A stretch of DNA of 11,471 nucleotides from Candidatus Desantisiibacteriota bacterium (GCA_016209155.1 JACQWU010000038.1:1-11471), one strand, 5' to 3'. Shown: positions 1 to 6,687, counted from the stretch's first letter. The notes: generated by a model from the letters alone, not told the origin. Numbers and translations are program-made.

Positions 1-750
1 TCATCAAAGATCAAAGCAGAAGCAGAAACAAGAGAAACTATTAGAAAAAAAATTGAACCCAGACTTACTGAGTTAATTGATAAAATAAATATTATCATTG
101 CGGATATTAAAGGGAAAGAAAAAAAGGAAGTTCTGGTAATAATCGATGACCTGGATAAACCTGGTTTAGAATCAGCAAAAAAAATCTTTTACGATAACTA
201 TACCGCGATAACCCAACCATCATGTTATATTGCTTATACAGTTCCAATTTCAATATTTTATGCTCACGAATTTATAGCAATTAAGGAAACAAGATTTTTA
301 CTGCCCAATATCAAACTACATACAAAAAATGATAAAATTAATCAATATAAACCAGGATATGACTTGATGAAAAATTTTATTTTTAAAAGAATGAAACGAG
401 AGTTGATTGAATTTGATGCTCTTGATTTAGCTCTTAAAATGGGTGCAGGTGTGTTTAGAGAAACAGCAAGAATCATGCAAATCGCAGCGGATAGCGCAAT
501 AGAACATAAGAGAAACTGCATAATACCGGAGGATGTAAAAAGAGCAGAACAAGAAATAAGAAGCGACTTTAAGCGTATTTTAAGATCAGAAGATTATGAG
601 ATTTTAAAAGATGTTTGCAGCAACAATGAAATAAGAGGGATAGATAAAATAGGTCATTTACTACATAATTTAAGTGTGCTTGAGTATGTTAATGATGAAA
701 ATTGGTGTGATATACATCCCACAATTGAAGAACTTATAAAAAATGATTGA
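1..750 (+). CDS. P-loop ATPase (ORC/KAP/STAND-like), 3' part of gene
   Basis: The reading frame is open from base 1, so the gene begins before the window; an internal TTG at 364 is not a credible start. About 249 residues are visible. Residues 44-52 (VLVIIDDLD) form a Walker B strand with an acidic pair, followed by a hydrophobic stretch (CYIAYTVPISIFYA, about 73-86) like the sensor strand of AAA/STAND ATPases. The Walker A would lie upstream of the window. Then comes a helical lid-like region (KMGAGVFRETARIMQIAADSA) and a C-terminal segment about 60 residues long with winged-helix character, ending in a W-x-D-I-H-P motif. I recognise the pattern from uncharacterised bacterial ATPases that precede TPR genes; no exact function is known to me. 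The stop overlaps the downstream TPR gene by 8 nt (ATGATTGA), which implies co-translation and probably partner proteins. Confidence 0.75.
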   Translation, partial: SSKIKAEAETRETIRKKIEPRLTELIDKINIIIADIKGKEKKEVLVIIDDLDKPGLESAKKIFYDNYTAITQPSCYIAYTVPISIFYAHEFIAIKETRFLLPNIKLHTKNDKINQYKPGYDLMKNFIFKRMKRELIEFDALDLALKMGAGVFRETARIMQIAADSAIEHKRNCIIPEDVKRAEQEIRSDFKRILRSEDYEILKDVCSNNEIRGIDKIGHLLHNLSVLEYVNDENWCDIHPTIEELIKND

Positions 751-2113
751 ATCAAAAGAAACTTTTGATACACGAGTTTTACGAGTTGGAAATTACCTTG
801 TCCGCGCATACAAGCATAACAAAACATCCATTCTTTTTGCTATGTATCTTAGTGAATTTTTACGAATTGATGTTGAAAAATCTCTTGAAAAATTTCTCAT
901 TGAACACGGATTAAAAATTGTTTATGTTGATGCAGAAAAAAATAAAGATATTCCTTCCTATGTTTCATCGATAAATTCTATCAACATTGTTTTTTTAGTA
1001 CATAACATTGAAAAAGGATTTCCTGAAGTAATACAATTTTTAAATTTTAAGCGTGAAGAATTTGTTGAACATCAGATTAAGATTGTATTCTGGGTTAATG
1101 AGCAAGAGCTTGTGCGGATTAGTACTGAAGCACCGGATTTTTTTGCTTTCAGAAATCGCGTGGTTGAGTTTATGGAAACTCCTATAATAGAAGAATTTAG
1201 ATGGTCATCTCTTGTTGAATTTGCTAAGGAGACAGATTATAAATCTATTGATGAAATCAGGCACAGTATAGACCTGAAGGAGAAATTACTTTTTGAACTT
1301 TCATCGGAAGATGAAATAAGAGGATATTTACTTAATTCATTAGGGGTTTTATATGATAAAATTAGTGATTATAAAAAAGCGATAGATTATTTTGAAAAAG
1401 CCTTACAGATTACAAAAAAATTTAGCGATAGACAAGACGAAGGTTCAATCCTTGGGAATATTGGTGTTGCTTATATTAATTTGGGTAATAATAATATAGC
1501 AATTGAATACTTAACAAAATCTCTGGAGATTAATTTATTCGTGTTTGGAGACAAACATCCTAATGTTGCAATAAGCTACAACAACCTCGGGTCTGCATGG
1601 CTTGATCTTGGTAATGCTAATAAAGCTATTGAATTTCAAACAAAATCTCTGGAGATTAATTTACTTGTGTTTGGAGACAAACATCCTGATGTTGCAAGAG
1701 ATTACAACAACCTCGGGGAAGCATGGCGTAGTCTCGGCAATGCTAATAAAGCTATTGAATATTTAACAAAAGCTCTGGAGATTAATTTACTCGTGCTTGG
1801 AGACAAACATCCTAATGTTGCAGCAAGTTACAACAATCTTGGATTAGCATGGAATGATCTTGGCAATACTAATAAAGCTATTGAATATTATACAAAAGCT
1901 CTAGAGATTGATTTACTTGTGTTTGGAGATAAACATCCCAAAATAGCAATACGCTACAACAACCTCGGGGCAGCATGGCGTGATCTTGACAATACTAATA
2001 AAGCTATTGAATATTTAACAAAAGCTTTGGAGATTTATACATCAACTTATGGAGCTGATCATCCAAAAACAAAAACTATTAAATCAAATCTGGATTTATT
2101 AACCAAAAAATAG
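743..2113 (+). CDS. TPR protein with N-terminal STAND-associated domain, partner of upstream ATPase
   Basis: 456 residues. The start is ATG 743, inside the end of the ATPase gene. Residues 1-150 form an alpha/beta domain without a Walker A. It has the pattern LNFKREEFVEHQIKIVFW...EAPDFFAFRNRVVEF (about 92-141), which I know from N-terminal domains of bacterial TPR proteins associated with NTPases. From about residue 193 there are six to seven TPR units. The later ones have a 42-residue period of kinesin-light-chain type (A-I-E-Y-x-T-K-x-L-E-I ... V-F-G-D-K-H-P ... Y-N-N-L-G-x-A-W) and end near residue 450. Such repeats make a superhelix that binds a peptide or protein ligand. No signal peptide or membrane segment is seen, so it should be cytoplasmic. 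With the ATPase it probably forms a ligand-sensing pair; an immune role is inferred, not shown. No catalytic effector domain is evident. Confidence 0.85.
   Translation: MIESKETFDTRVLRVGNYLVRAYKHNKTSILFAMYLSEFLRIDVEKSLEKFLIEHGLKIVYVDAEKNKDIPSYVSSINSINIVFLVHNIEKGFPEVIQFLNFKREEFVEHQIKIVFWVNEQELVRISTEAPDFFAFRNRVVEFMETPIIEEFRWSSLVEFAKETDYKSIDEIRHSIDLKEKLLFELSSEDEIRGYLLNSLGVLYDKISDYKKAIDYFEKALQITKKFSDRQDEGSILGNIGVAYINLGNNNIAIEYLTKSLEINLFVFGDKHPNVAISYNNLGSAWLDLGNANKAIEFQTKSLEINLLVFGDKHPDVARDYNNLGEAWRSLGNANKAIEYLTKALEINLLVLGDKHPNVAASYNNLGLAWNDLGNTNKAIEYYTKALEIDLLVFGDKHPKIAIRYNNLGAAWRDLDNTNKAIEYLTKALEIYTSTYGADHPKTKTIKSNLDLLTKK
1578..2082 (+). repeat. 126-bp in-gene tandem repeats encoding TPR units
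   Basis: Inside the TPR gene, units of exactly 126 bp (42 codons) recur about four times. For example, an AACAACCTCGGG word starts near 1580 and again 126 bp later, and GGAGACAAACATCC recurs once per unit. The units are much more alike at DNA level than TPR function needs, which indicates recent duplication or homogenisation. Confidence 0.8.
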
Positions 2114-2237
2114 TATCTCAAACAACCAAACCTCTATTATATTAATAGAAAAAATACAAATAACAAAGAGGAATTTCTTGATAGCCCTATTTTTATGTGA
2201 TTAAATTATTCAAATTTAATTTATCTATAAATACATA

Positions 2238-2266
2238 TTTTTTAAGAATATGCGATTTAATAAATA
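2238..2266. repeat. 29-bp imperfect direct repeat, copy 1
   Basis: This copy matches 2918-2946 at 26 of 29 positions; the shared core is AATATGCGATT, one variable base, then AATAAATA. On the minus strand both copies encode the same short peptide, F-I-(K/E)-S-H-I-L-K-K. Copy 1 is therefore probably another scrap of the antitoxin gene whose tail lies at 2843-2962. The reading frame around copy 1 is decayed. Confidence 0.65.
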
Positions 2267-2303
2267 CTTATCCACATTGAACACAAACCATAGCTGGTTG
2301 CTA

Positions 2304-2339
2304 AATCTATAATAATATCTTAAGCTATTATTATAGATT
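2304..2339. repeat. 14-bp perfect inverted repeat (possible terminator)
   Basis: Arms 2304-2317 and 2326-2339 are perfect complements of 14 bp around an 8-nt loop. The stem is almost all A/T. A run of eight T residues begins 8 nt after the right arm (2348-2355). That gap is too long for a textbook intrinsic terminator, but the hairpin could end transcription from the TPR gene about 190 bp upstream. Confidence 0.4.
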
Positions 2340-2374
2340 ATTGAAAGTTTTTTTTATCCAAATCGAAATATTTA

Positions 2375-2403
2375 TTGACATTTTATATGGATATTAATAA
2401 TAT
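2375..2403 (+). promoter_or_regulatory. Possible sigma70-type promoter upstream of FRG relic
   Basis: A TTGACA box (2375-2380) is followed after 17 bp by TAATAT (2398-2403, four of six consensus bases). It lies upstream of an AGGGG-like ribosome binding site and an ATG at 2439. It would be the surviving promoter of the decayed FRG gene. Confidence 0.4.
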
Positions 2404-2438
2404 ATATTTACACTTTTATAGGCAAGTACAGGGGCTTC

Positions 2439-2765
2439 ATGAAAGCATGTATAAAAATCGATTCTGAAATTAAAATAATCAGCGTGCTGTATTTTGGAAT
2501 GATGAACATTATTGTAATATTGATGAGAGCGATATTCAGGATACTTTGAAGGAAACATTGAAGGAAACATTGAAGGAAACATTGAAGGAAACAAAAACCA
2601 ATTCATGGAAAACGAGCCCGAAAATTTACTAATAATGATTTAAATAGTAAAGATAAATGGATTTTTAGAGGAGGCATGAATATTAATAGAGCTACATTAT
2701 TTCCAGGACTTTCTGGATTTGCCGAATCTTTAAAAACACGATTAGCATTTCCTATAATAAATTAA
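2439..2765 (+). pseudogene. FRG-domain protein, relic with both ends kept and middle deleted
   Basis: Two reading frames carry recognisable ends of an FRG-domain protein. An upstream frame contains four L-K-E-T repeats followed by T-N-S-W, resembling the lead-in of FRG domains. The frame from about 2631 reads NNDLNSKDKWIFRGG, the hallmark start of the domain, and runs directly into MNINRATLFPGLSGFAESL, which resembles the end of FRG proteins, then stops at 2763-2765. The roughly 150-200 residues normally between them are absent. FRG domains are of unknown biochemistry and are frequent in phage and defence islands. An ATG at 2439 with AGGGG upstream may be the old start, but it now gives only a 36-residue peptide. 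The identification rests on motif recognition at two ends. Confidence 0.55.
2546..2593 (+). repeat. Exact 4 x 12-bp tandem repeat
   Basis: TTGAAGGAAACA is repeated four times without a mismatch. It encodes (LKET) x 4 in the frame that leads to the FRG relic, a probable charged helical linker. Period 12 keeps frame, so unit gain or loss would change linker length only. Confidence 0.9.
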
Positions 2766-2842
2766 GTACAATGACAAAAAGCGGAGTTGTTTTTATATGA
2801 AATATAAAGGGGACAGAAGTGTCTTCCAATAAAAAAAAATTT

Positions 2843-2962
2843 TTATGCCGCCTCCTGGAATTCCAGAAAACCCAGGGTCATCCCACTCTTTTCAACAGAA
2901 TTCAATAACGCTTCCACTTTTTTTAAAATATGCGATTCAATAAATAGTCCAAATCGTCTCAT
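2843..2962 (-). pseudogene. YgiT/MqsA-like antitoxin, C-terminal relic
   Basis: A 39-codon open frame on the minus strand starts with an incidental ATG at 2962. Its part SHILKKVEALLNSVEKSG followed by MTLGFLEFQEAA and a stop resembles the C-terminus of YgiT-type zinc-finger antitoxins, which end in a short helix pair plus a hydrophobic strand. The N-terminal CxxC zinc finger that defines the family is missing. The frame overlaps the DUF4258 toxin relic immediately upstream, so a toxin-antitoxin pair has probably collapsed into one scrap. The family call is by resemblance and moderately uncertain. Confidence 0.4.
2918..2946. repeat. 29-bp imperfect direct repeat, copy 2
   Basis: Second copy, exactly 680 bp downstream of the first. 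It lies inside the antitoxin-tail relic at the point where the DUF4258 frame ends. The two copies bracket the FRG relic. Confidence 0.65.
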
Positions 2963-3020
2963 CTTTAATATCTACACCCACTACTATATGAATGGGACGT
3001 TTGGCACTGGTGTATCCTAA
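2937..3020 (-). pseudogene. DUF4258 toxin-like protein, C-terminal fragment
   Basis: A stop-to-stop minus-strand segment reads LGYTSAKRPIHIVVGVD and continues to a W-T-I-Y end. The pattern G-x-T-x-x-x-R-P-x-H-(V/I)-V-V-x-V-D is typical of DUF4258 proteins, putative RNase-fold toxins usually encoded beside a zinc-finger antitoxin. A stop codon lies directly upstream, and the N-terminal half and the final T-V-Y-x-P stretch are lost. Its position directly before an antitoxin-like tail supports the assignment. Confidence 0.5.
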
Positions 3021-3045
3021 TCACATATGTATAATAATTTATTTT

Positions 3046-3072
3046 CTCTGTGCCTCAGTGCCTCTGTGGTTA
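3046..3072 (-). repeat. Dispersed CCACAGAGGCAC-type repeat, copy 1
   Basis: Read on the minus strand this is AACCACAGAGGCACTGAGG followed by CACAGAGA, matching 9405-9430 (+) apart from one substitution and a 2-base gap. Its end supplies the stop codon of pgk, so the last few pgk codons (GVNQKNF) probably come from the repeat. Confidence 0.6.
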
Positions 3073-4256
3073 AAAATTCTTTTGATTTACTCCGTTCCTT
3101 TTATTTTCAATTAATGCCTTAATAGGCCCAAGACCTTTGTGCCCGTTCTGCTCTATGGCTGTCAGTACTGTTCCTCCGCCGGTGAAAAAATAGTATTGAG
3201 TGTTATCAACGACAGATAAATAGAGTCCGGGACATAAATTTTTAAATTCCTGAAGAGTGTCTCCGCCGCCGTACATTTTAAGAGCGGTTCTATTTTTGTC
3301 TATAGTTCTATCCAGTGCTTCTGAGCCTGCGGGAAAATGCGGGGTATAGCCCATAACAGCATTTACAAATATGGTTTTTGCGTTCATAATTATTTCTTTA
3401 ACAGAGGAAGTGTTAAATGATTCAGGGTCTATGTCCAGAATGTATCTGTATTTGTTACCACTTTTAAAATCTCTTATAGAGATAGTTCTGTATTTTCCTT
3501 CTATTTTACCTTCCAATGTGTCTGATTCAACTAAATAAGGCAGTTCAATTATTTTTTTGTTTATTTTATCCTTTTCAACAAGGTCTAAGGCGGCTGAAAT
3601 ATCACTGTCTGTGACCCCTTCAATTTTAATATTATATTTTGCGCATAAAAATGTGTTATAAATAACCCCGCCTAAAATAAGATGATCGACTTTTTCATAA
3701 ATTGCGTAAAGCGGTTTAATCTTGGTATCATATTTCGCTCCTGCGACAACAGCCACAAAAGGCCTTCCCGGAGCAAGAACATTATTTAAATTAACAATTT
3801 CCTTCTGCATCAGAAAACCCGCGTATGACGGGAGATAATTTGCAATATCATATGTTGAGGCATGAGGCTGCCATGACCCGAAAGCGTCATTTATATAAAT
3901 ATCCGCAAGTCCCGCAAGCTGGATAGCAAGTTTTTCCCTGGCACTATTGCCATTTTCTTCACCGTTAAACCATCGTGTATTGGGAAGATATATACCGCCG
4001 ATTTTTCGCTCTTTTAAAGCTCTGATAGCAAGATTGATTGATGTATCAATTTCAAGAATTCCAAGTTTTGGATCAATATTAAATTTGCGCGCTCGGCAAT
4101 ATGGTACAAAGTGCCTAAAGTTGAATCTATTCTATACGGATCTTTTATTTTGCCGTCTTTAACAACATTATGATCAAATCTCACAAGAACAACTTTCCCA
4201 TTCAAATCAGCATTTTGTACCAGCGGCAGATCTTTATCGATTTCCAGAGAGGTCAT
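3070..4256 (-). pseudogene. pgk: Phosphoglycerate kinase, broken by internal deletion and frame change
   Basis: Phosphoglycerate kinase interconverts 1,3-bisphosphoglycerate + ADP and 3-phosphoglycerate + ATP in glycolysis and gluconeogenesis. The N-terminal frame (from ATG 4256, with AGGAGA upstream) gives VVLVRFDHNVV and RIDSTLGTLYHIAER, the substrate-binding start of the enzyme. The rest lies in another frame, open from about 4100: KFNIDPKLGILEIDTSIN, LPNTRWFNGEE, NDAFGSWQPHAST, YLPSYAGF, GAKYDTKI, LGGVIYNT, YGGGDTL and FFTGGGT, to the stop at 3070. The two frames meet near 4085-4095. About 40 residues normally found there, including the H-x-G-R-P substrate motif, are missing, so the protein should be inactive. 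The DHN motif (instead of DFN) and SWQPHAST (instead of R-x-H-A-S-T) mark a divergent subfamily. A shorter product could start at ATG 3810 but would lack the N-domain. Confidence 0.85.
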
Positions 4257-4262
4257 TATTTA

Positions 4263-4268
4263 TCTCCT
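4263..4268 (-). promoter_or_regulatory. Ribosome binding site of pgk
   Basis: AGGAGA on the minus strand lies 6 nt before ATG 4256, which fixes the original pgk start. Confidence 0.65.
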
Positions 4269-4331
4269 ATTATAAAAATTCAGAAGTTAAGATTCAAAAT
4301 TTTGTTATAGATCATCCCTCATAAAGAAGCT

Positions 4332-4691
4332 CTATATATTTTTTAATACAAGCTCCTTTAAATCTTTAAAATCCCCAAGTTTGTAAAAAATACCTTCAAT
4401 ATTGTATATACCGGTTAATCTTAAAGTTGAAATTTCATCAACTGAACTTAATATAACAGGGATATTCAATTTTCTTTCAAGTTTTAGTTCCTGCAAAAAC
4501 TCCTCTCCATTCATTATCGGCATTACTATATCGAGGATAATAAGGTCAATATTTTTTTCAGAATCAATAATTGTAAAAGCTTCTTTACCATTATAAGCTT
4601 TTAATAATTTTAATCCCATATCGGAAAGAAGTGCTTCATAATAAGACTGGATATCAATATCATCTTCAACAATAAGAACAGTTTTTTTCAT
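4332..4691 (-). CDS. Single-domain response regulator (CheY-like receiver)
   Basis: 119 residues, nearly all receiver domain. Visible key residues are the acidic pair D10-D11, the phospho-acceptor D54 in LIILDIVMP, S82/S83 at the switch position (usually T/S) and K104. K104 is followed by L rather than the usual cis-proline, a small departure. There is no output domain, so it should act by protein contact, such as a phosphorelay intermediate or an allosteric partner. It lies 58 nt downstream of the histidine kinase gene on the same strand, and such a kinase would be the natural phospho-donor. Because that kinase gene is broken (see 4750-6532), the regulator may now be an orphan or may depend on the shortened kinase. 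It is followed 75 nt later by the broken pgk. Confidence 0.9.
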   Translation of the reverse strand: MKKTVLIVEDDIDIQSYYEALLSDMGLKLLKAYNGKEAFTIIDSEKNIDLIILDIVMPIMNGEEFLQELKLERKLNIPVILSSVDEISTLRLTGIYNIEGIFYKLGDFKDLKELVLKNI

Positions 4692-4749
4692 GAAAATCCT
4701 TTAAAGTTAAAATTATAAATTATAGGTTATAATAATTTGAATCTCCAAT

Positions 4750-5763
4750 CTATATTAAATAATCACAACTTTCTTCCGGAAATTCAACTGTTAAGGTGGT
4801 CCCTTTCCCGTGTCCATCAGATTCAAGCGAAATTTTTCCATTTAAATCAGTTATGATAATATGAGCTATATTTAATCCAACACCTATACCTTCAGAAGAA
4901 GCTGATGCCTGATAAAAGCGTTTAAATATCAGTTTTTTTTCGTTGTCATTTAATCCTATCCCATTATCAATAATCCTGACGCACACATTTTTTTTGTTTT
5001 TTTCAAGTAAAATATTAATATGAGCATTCCCTGATTGATTACGATATTTAATCGCATTATTAATTAAATTTGAAAAAACATGAAAAAGCATTTTTTTGTC
5101 TGAATTTATTGTTATCTCCGGTAAAATTTTTTCAACAGAAATATTTTTTGTTTCCAGAATTATTTGATAATCATCTAAAACTTCTATTAATACCTGATCA
5201 ATACGTGTGGGTTTAATATCATATTTTATTCCTCCGGCTTCCAGCCTGGAAAGAGTGAGAATATTGTTTATTACATTTTCCTGTCTGACAATGCAAACTT
5301 CAATTTTGTTTAATATATCATCTATGTGTTTTTCTTTTATTCCCTTATTTGTAAGGTTCTGCTTAAGCAGATCTATCTGCATTTTTTGTTTCGCAACAGG
5401 AGTTTTTAATTCATGAGACACATCACGTATCAACCCGTCTTTTATTTTATCCAGTTTTTTAAGTTTCTCATTTTGTTTTTCCAAATCATCTTTAGTTTGT
5501 TTTAATAATTTTTCTATTTTACGGCGTTCTGTTATATCCCTGTCAAAAGCTAAAATATATTTATGATTATTAATTTCTATCAATCCTGCGCTAATTTCAA
5601 CAGGAAATATTGTCCCGTCTTTTTTTCGATGAAAAATTTCATCCTTAATCCATTTTTCGATAAATACGCGTTTAATACGATCACTCGACTCTATGGCTGA
5701 TTCAGGAGCATCAAGATCGGTTATATTTTTGGTTAAAATTTCTTCCTTTGTATAATCATGCAT
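4750..5763 (-). pseudogene. PAS-histidine kinase, 3' part of a split gene (kinase core intact)
   Basis: This frame encodes the last half of a PAS domain, a full PAS/PAC module ending DRDITERRK (about 74-82), a coiled coil, and a complete kinase core. The H box GLIRDVSHELKTP has the phospho-accepting H117 at 5413-5415. The N box is NLINNAIKYR, the G1 box IIDNGIGL, and an F/G2 region FKRFYQASASSEGIGVGL follows. The frame is open up to 5820 and there reads EGDQAGKIIDSNRAA, plainly the inside of a PAS domain, so ATG 5763 is not the original start. The upstream part lies in another frame (5813-6532). No membrane segment is present. If translated from 5763 it could still bind ATP and autophosphorylate, but without most of its sensor. 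The likely target is the receiver encoded 58 nt downstream. Confidence 0.75.
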
Positions 5764-5812
5764 TAAAGCAGCGGCTCTGTTGGAATCTATTATTTTTCCG
5801 GCTTGATCACCT

Positions 5813-6532
5813 TCAGCTCGTTATTATTGCATCAATTATTCTGCCCTGTTTAGTTACAAGCCTGTATTCATAAGAAGGGACATCTTCTCCTTTTTTGTGT
5901 TTATCAAAAGCTTTTTTAATCATTTCAATAGATTCAGGGCAAATTAAAGAAAGGAAATTAAAATCAGGAGCTAAAAATTCTTCGATTTTGTATCCCATGA
6001 TATGTTCACATGCTTGATTTGTATAAACTATTTTTCCCATTTTGTTTATAAATATCATATTGGGGGATTGCTCTGCAAGGTTTTTGAATTTTTCTTCTGA
6101 TTCGTACAAGTCTCTCTTAGCTTTTATCTGCGAACTGATATCTTCAACAATTACCATTCCGCCAAGAATAGTGCCATTTTCAGAAATAACAGGTCCAAAG
6201 TAAGCCTTAATTATAATAGTCTTTCCGTTAAAGATAGAAGTATAATTACCTTCAAAATAACTTTTTTTACCATGGAGAGTTTCTTTTATAGTCTGGTTCA
6301 TTGATTTATCATTTATGGATTTTGAAATATTTAATCCAAGAAGTTTTTCTTTTGGAATATTTAAAAGCTTAGCAGCATTATCGTTCAAATCGGTAATAAT
6401 TCCATTCTTATCAAAATAGCCTATCCCAAATGGTGAATTTTCAAATATCAGGCGATATTTTTTTTCGTTTTCCATTAGTACATCCTGCGTAGCGTGCAAA
6501 TTACCATTCGCCATATTTAAGGGGCTGTCCAA
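5813..6532 (-). pseudogene. PAS-histidine kinase, 5' part (two PAS domains) of a split gene
   Basis: This part holds two PAS domains. The first is YRLIFENSPFGIGYFDKNG...LLNIPKEKLLG, ending VIVEDISSQ. The second is FKNLAEQSPNMIFINKMGK...IMGYKIEEFL, breaking off after GRIIDAIITS at the TGA 5813-5815. The other frame resumes at the same bases inside a later PAS domain, so about 50-60 residues (the end of PAS 2 and the start of PAS 3) seem deleted with a frame change. PAS domains sense small ligands, redox state or cofactors. The TTG at 6532 lies in the terminal repeat of an inserted element and has no ribosome binding site. ATG 6475, with AGGA 8 nt upstream (MENEKKYRLIFE), is the more credible present start. 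N-terminal residues may have been lost to the insertion. Confidence 0.7.
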
Positions 6533-6668
6533 AAAAAGGTACGGTTTCAGTCATTGTGAGCACATTCGTTTCACTCAGTGTGAACTCCGCGAAGCAATCT
6601 AAAGTCCTTATTATACAATGGGATTGTTTCGTCGCTTTGCTCCTCGCAATGACTTTTTGGACAGCCTC
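6521..6668. mobile_element. MITE-like repeat element with 13-bp terminal inverted repeats
   Basis: The ends are GGCTGTCCAAAAA at 6523-6535 and its complement TTTTTGGACAGCC at 6654-6666. Inside lies a palindromic sequence of the widespread TCATTGCGAGGAGCG...GAAGCAATC type: left arm about 6552-6600, right arm 6620-6653. In other frames it translates to the familiar spurious peptide VIARSKATKQS. There is no transposase gene, so it is non-autonomous, and the terminal repeats resemble those of insertion sequences. It sits between the ribosome binding site and the coding region of the histidine kinase. I see no clear target-site duplication. Confidence 0.7.
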
Positions 6669-6680
6669 CGCTACACAAAT

Positions 6681-6687
6681 CCTCCTT
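6681..6687 (-). promoter_or_regulatory. Stranded ribosome binding site of the histidine kinase
   Basis: A full AAGGAGG on the minus strand is followed within 13 nt by the repeat element rather than by a usable start codon: a GTG 4 nt on is followed at once by TAG. It was most likely the kinase ribosome binding site before the insertion. Confidence 0.5.

Larger units (their letters stand above)
2114..3069. other. 956-bp region without an intact gene; gene relics and repeats
   Basis: No full-length gene is supported here. From left to right the region holds a 29-bp direct repeat copy (2238-2266), a 14-bp inverted repeat (2304-2339), a possible promoter (2375-2403), a FRG gene relic with a 12-bp tandem repeat (2439-2765), a short GACA-GAAG-TGTC palindrome (2812-2823), an antitoxin tail and a DUF4258 toxin fragment on the minus strand (2843-3020), and a dispersed CCACAGAGG-type repeat (3046-3072). 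It reads as a graveyard of accessory defence or toxin genes next to the ATPase/TPR pair. Confidence 0.7.

Noticed and set aside
364-750. Separate gene starting at TTG 364
   Set aside because: The frame is open to base 1 and includes a Walker B motif upstream of 364, so this is the interior of a longer gene.
1578-2082. Regular repeats as a CRISPR array
   Set aside because: The 126-bp period is contiguous without spacers and encodes TPR units in frame.
2394-2606. Minus-strand ORF of 70 codons with a repeated F-P-S-M peptide
   Set aside because: The repeat is the antisense reading of the 12-bp tandem array; there is no ribosome binding site, and the plus strand carries the recognisable FRG relic.
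4269-4297. TTGAAT-17-TATAAT as a promoter for pgk
   Set aside because: Its transcription start would fall near 4262, downstream of the AGGAGA ribosome binding site that clearly serves ATG 4256, so the message would lack it.
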